7,441 nt of DNA from Candidatus Zixiibacteriota bacterium. Its GTDB lineage: Bacteria; Zixibacteria; MSB-5A5; GN15; FEB-12. The notes beneath the pieces were generated by a model. The model was not told the origin of the DNA and did no database searches. It was given only the letters and a program-made list of their open reading frames with translations. A program made the position numbers and the translations under genes. The stretch spans positions 1-7,441 of the forward strand of contig JADFLZ010000103.1 in assembly GCA_022564135.1 (NCBI GenBank). Direction: 5' to 3'. Below, one piece after another: positions 6,131 to 7,441 of this stretch. Numbering within the stretch: the stretch's first letter is position 1; each line of letters starts with the position of its first letter.

Positions 6131-7024
6131 TTAGTTGCATTCAACAGCTAAGGCACCGATTAGCCTGCCGCAGCTATTGTTATCCGGTGCACAAGGGGAG
6201 CTGGTTTTCAATGAAAAAATTAAATTGTCAGGGTCACAAAATTGAGGATCAACAGACAGGTTACCTTCGGAATTAGCCTGGTCTGATATTGCTCTCTCCC
6301 AGTCGCCGCCGGCATTGCCAAATATATTACAGCAGGAAAGTAACGGCTGGCTGCTGCCATCGGCAGTCGCAATCGACTCACCACTGTCTGAAAAAGCAAT
6401 TATGCAGTTTTCAAGATATGGTGATGACGAAGCCAGTCCGAAAATTGCCCCGCCGGTTTTGGCAGCGTTGGCCACGAAAGTGCAGTTGATTAGTGAAGGC
6501 GAGGAATTCTTACAGCGGATGGCACCGCCGCTTAAGGTCGACTGATTGCCATAGAATATGCAAAACTTAAATGTGGGCGAAGCAGAGGTGCAATATATGG
6601 CAGCGCCAGATGTATTATAGCCTCCTCGGATTGTGAATCCTTCTATAATCGTATTTGAGCTGGCCTGATTTCTTATTAGGAAGGCGCGGTGAGGCTCATT
6701 TTCATTGCCCTCACAATCAATTACTGTTGAAGAGGCGTCTTGCTCGGCGATGATAACCACAGATTTGCCTTCAATGATAATATCTCTGTTGCCTTCGCCT
6801 CTGTAAATTCCCGGTGCTACCAGAATCGTATCCCCGTTGCCTGCAGCAGTGACGGCCGCCTGGATGGTAGGTAAGTCTGCCGGTACTCGGATGGCCGTGC
6901 TCTCGGGCTCGTCCATCGTAATTACAATTTCTTTTTCGCTGCAGCTCTGGAGAACTGTTAAGCAGAAGACGAGTGTCAGAGATAATTCAGTAAAGTGCCT
7001 TGTAAATTTGCGTCTGGTCATCAT
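6131..7024 (-). CDS. Right-handed beta-helix lipoprotein of unknown function
   Basis: The 297-residue product starts with MMTRRKF, a hydrophobic stretch (about 12-25) and a lipobox ending at Cys28 (VLQSC), so it is probably a membrane-anchored lipoprotein. Residues 46-110 carry the common opening of secreted pectate-lyase-like beta-helices (LPTIQAAVTAAGNGDTILVA, then the IIIEGKSVVII coil). Residues 125-235 form coils of about 25-26 residues with recurring SGGAI/TGGAI and SSP.L.NC patterns. Cys155, Cys181, Cys207 and Cys232 recur at the same coil position. The tail (DPQFCDP, SSPCAP, CGRLIGAL) is a familiar ending in such proteins of candidate phyla. No enzymatic residues can be assigned, and I see no sorting domain or dockerin. 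Carbohydrate binding or surface scaffolding are the usual guesses, not shown here. Either of two adjacent ATG codons could be the start; neither has a Shine-Dalgarno. Its sandwiching between polA and transketolase gives no functional clue. Confidence 0.85.
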   Translation of the reverse strand: MMTRRKFTRHFTELSLTLVFCLTVLQSCSEKEIVITMDEPESTAIRVPADLPTIQAAVTAAGNGDTILVAPGIYRGEGNRDIIIEGKSVVIIAEQDASSTVIDCEGNENEPHRAFLIRNQASSNTIIEGFTIRGGYNTSGAAIYCTSASPTFKFCIFYGNQSTLSGGAIRCKNSSPSLINCTFVANAAKTGGAIFGLASSSPYLENCIIAFSDSGESIATADGSSQPLLSCCNIFGNAGGDWERAISDQANSEGNLSVDPQFCDPDNLIFSLKTSSPCAPDNNSCGRLIGALAVECN

Positions 7025-7051
7025 AAAAGAAACAATTTATAATGGATAAAT
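7025..7051 (-). promoter_or_regulatory. AT-rich spacer with -10-like box and small hairpin before the lipoprotein gene
   Basis: The 36-base gap between polA and the lipoprotein gene has, on the minus strand, a perfect AT-only inverted repeat (ATTTAT at 7051-7046, ATAAAT at 7040-7035, five-base loop) followed by the T-rich run TTGTTTCTTTT up to the ATG. The same bases contain TATAAA (7041-7036), five of six matches to a -10 box, but the matching -35 position is poor. It could be a weak polA terminator, a promoter giving a leader of about five bases, or only AT-rich filler. Confidence 0.25.
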
Positions 7052-7060
7052 GTTCCTCTA

Positions 7061-7441
7061 TTATTTGGCGTCCAGCCAGTTGTTACCAAAGCCGGTGTCT
7101 ACTACTACCGGTACTTTTAGTTTAACTGCCTTTTCCATCTCGGCTTTGACCAAAGGCTGTAATGCCTCCAGTTCGTCTTTATGAGTGTCAAAAATGAGTT
7201 CGTCGTGAACCTGAAGAACCATCTTTGATTTCATTCCGGCCATTTTTTTGTAAATCTTTATCATTGCGATTTTGATGATTTCGGCGGCAGTTCCCTGTAA
7301 GGGCGTGTTGATCGCTACTCGCTCGGCGTTCTGTCTGACAACGTAATTTTTGTCGTTAATCTGAGGAATCAAGCGCCTGCGTCCGAACATGGTGGTGACA
7401 TAGCCTTTTTCTCTGGCGAATGAAATAGTCTCATCCATATA
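7061..7441 (-). CDS. polA: DNA polymerase I, C-terminal part (5' end outside window)
   Basis: The last 126 codons and stop of a family A DNA polymerase are present; the frame is open to the window edge, so the Met at 7438 is internal (preceded by Tyr). The segment covers the end of the fingers and the palm: MDETISFAREKGYVTTMFGR, RRRLIP, the segment ERVAINTPLQGTAAEIIKIA, and motif C QVHDEL, whose catalytic Asp codon is at 7202-7204. It ends in the family's typical VPVVVDTGFGNNWLDAK. The enzyme fills gaps and removes RNA primers during replication and repair; the 5' nuclease and proofreading domains are outside the window. In many bacteria polA lies close to coaE, and here coaE is three genes downstream on the same strand. 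Confidence 0.97.
   Translation of the reverse strand, partial: YMDETISFAREKGYVTTMFGRRRLIPQINDKNYVVRQNAERVAINTPLQGTAAEIIKIAMIKIYKKMAGMKSKMVLQVHDELIFDTHKDELEALQPLVKAEMEKAVKLKVPVVVDTGFGNNWLDAK

Overview
The window looks like a bacterial chromosome fragment of moderate GC carrying ordinary metabolic genes, with no mobile element, CRISPR array, tRNA or rRNA gene. Three features suggest a member of the FCB-type candidate phyla, possibly Zixibacteria or a relative. These are the N-terminal domain of the putative wall amidase, a lipoprotein built on the 'TIQAA...GDTILVAPGIY' beta-helix plan with a 'SPCAP...CG.LIGAL' tail, and a transketolase of the long 'SGHPGGSIS/GEDGKTHQ' type. This placement rests on recalled protein style, not on a search, and is tentative.

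Layout. The right two thirds reads leftward on the minus strand: the 3' end of polA (7441-7061), a beta-helix lipoprotein (7024-6131), a full-length transketolase (6020-4068) and dephospho-CoA kinase coaE (4056-3472). An alanine dehydrogenase/ornithine cyclodeaminase family gene (2458-3453, plus strand) converges on coaE with only 18 bases between them. To its left, and divergent from it across a 131-base spacer, is a tightly packed minus-strand operon. It holds an SH3-NlpC/P60 endopeptidase (2326-1538), a dipeptide epimerase of the enolase superfamily (1538-510) and the first 179 codons of an exported protein that resembles an N-acetylmuramoyl-L-alanine amidase (538-1, running off the window). 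Overlaps of 1 and 29 bases suggest translational coupling. The spacers are short; no stretch over 300 bases lacks a gene.

How the genes may work together. The left cluster reads as a peptidoglycan-peptide salvage module. An amidase would release stem peptides, the NlpC/P60 enzyme would cut them to L-Ala-D-Glu, and the epimerase would convert this to L-Ala-L-Glu, which ordinary peptidases can split. If the divergent dehydrogenase acts on alanine, it would feed the freed L-Ala to pyruvate and ammonium. The endopeptidase-epimerase pairing matches Bacillus ykfC-ykfB; the link to the dehydrogenase is inference. polA and coaE are housekeeping genes often found near each other, here separated by the lipoprotein and transketolase genes.

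I found no clearly new system. The points most worth a second look are the murein-peptide cluster with its divergent dehydrogenase, a charge-reversing substitution (Glu to Lys) in the conserved cofactor region of the transketolase, and a cysteine ladder in the beta-helix lipoprotein.
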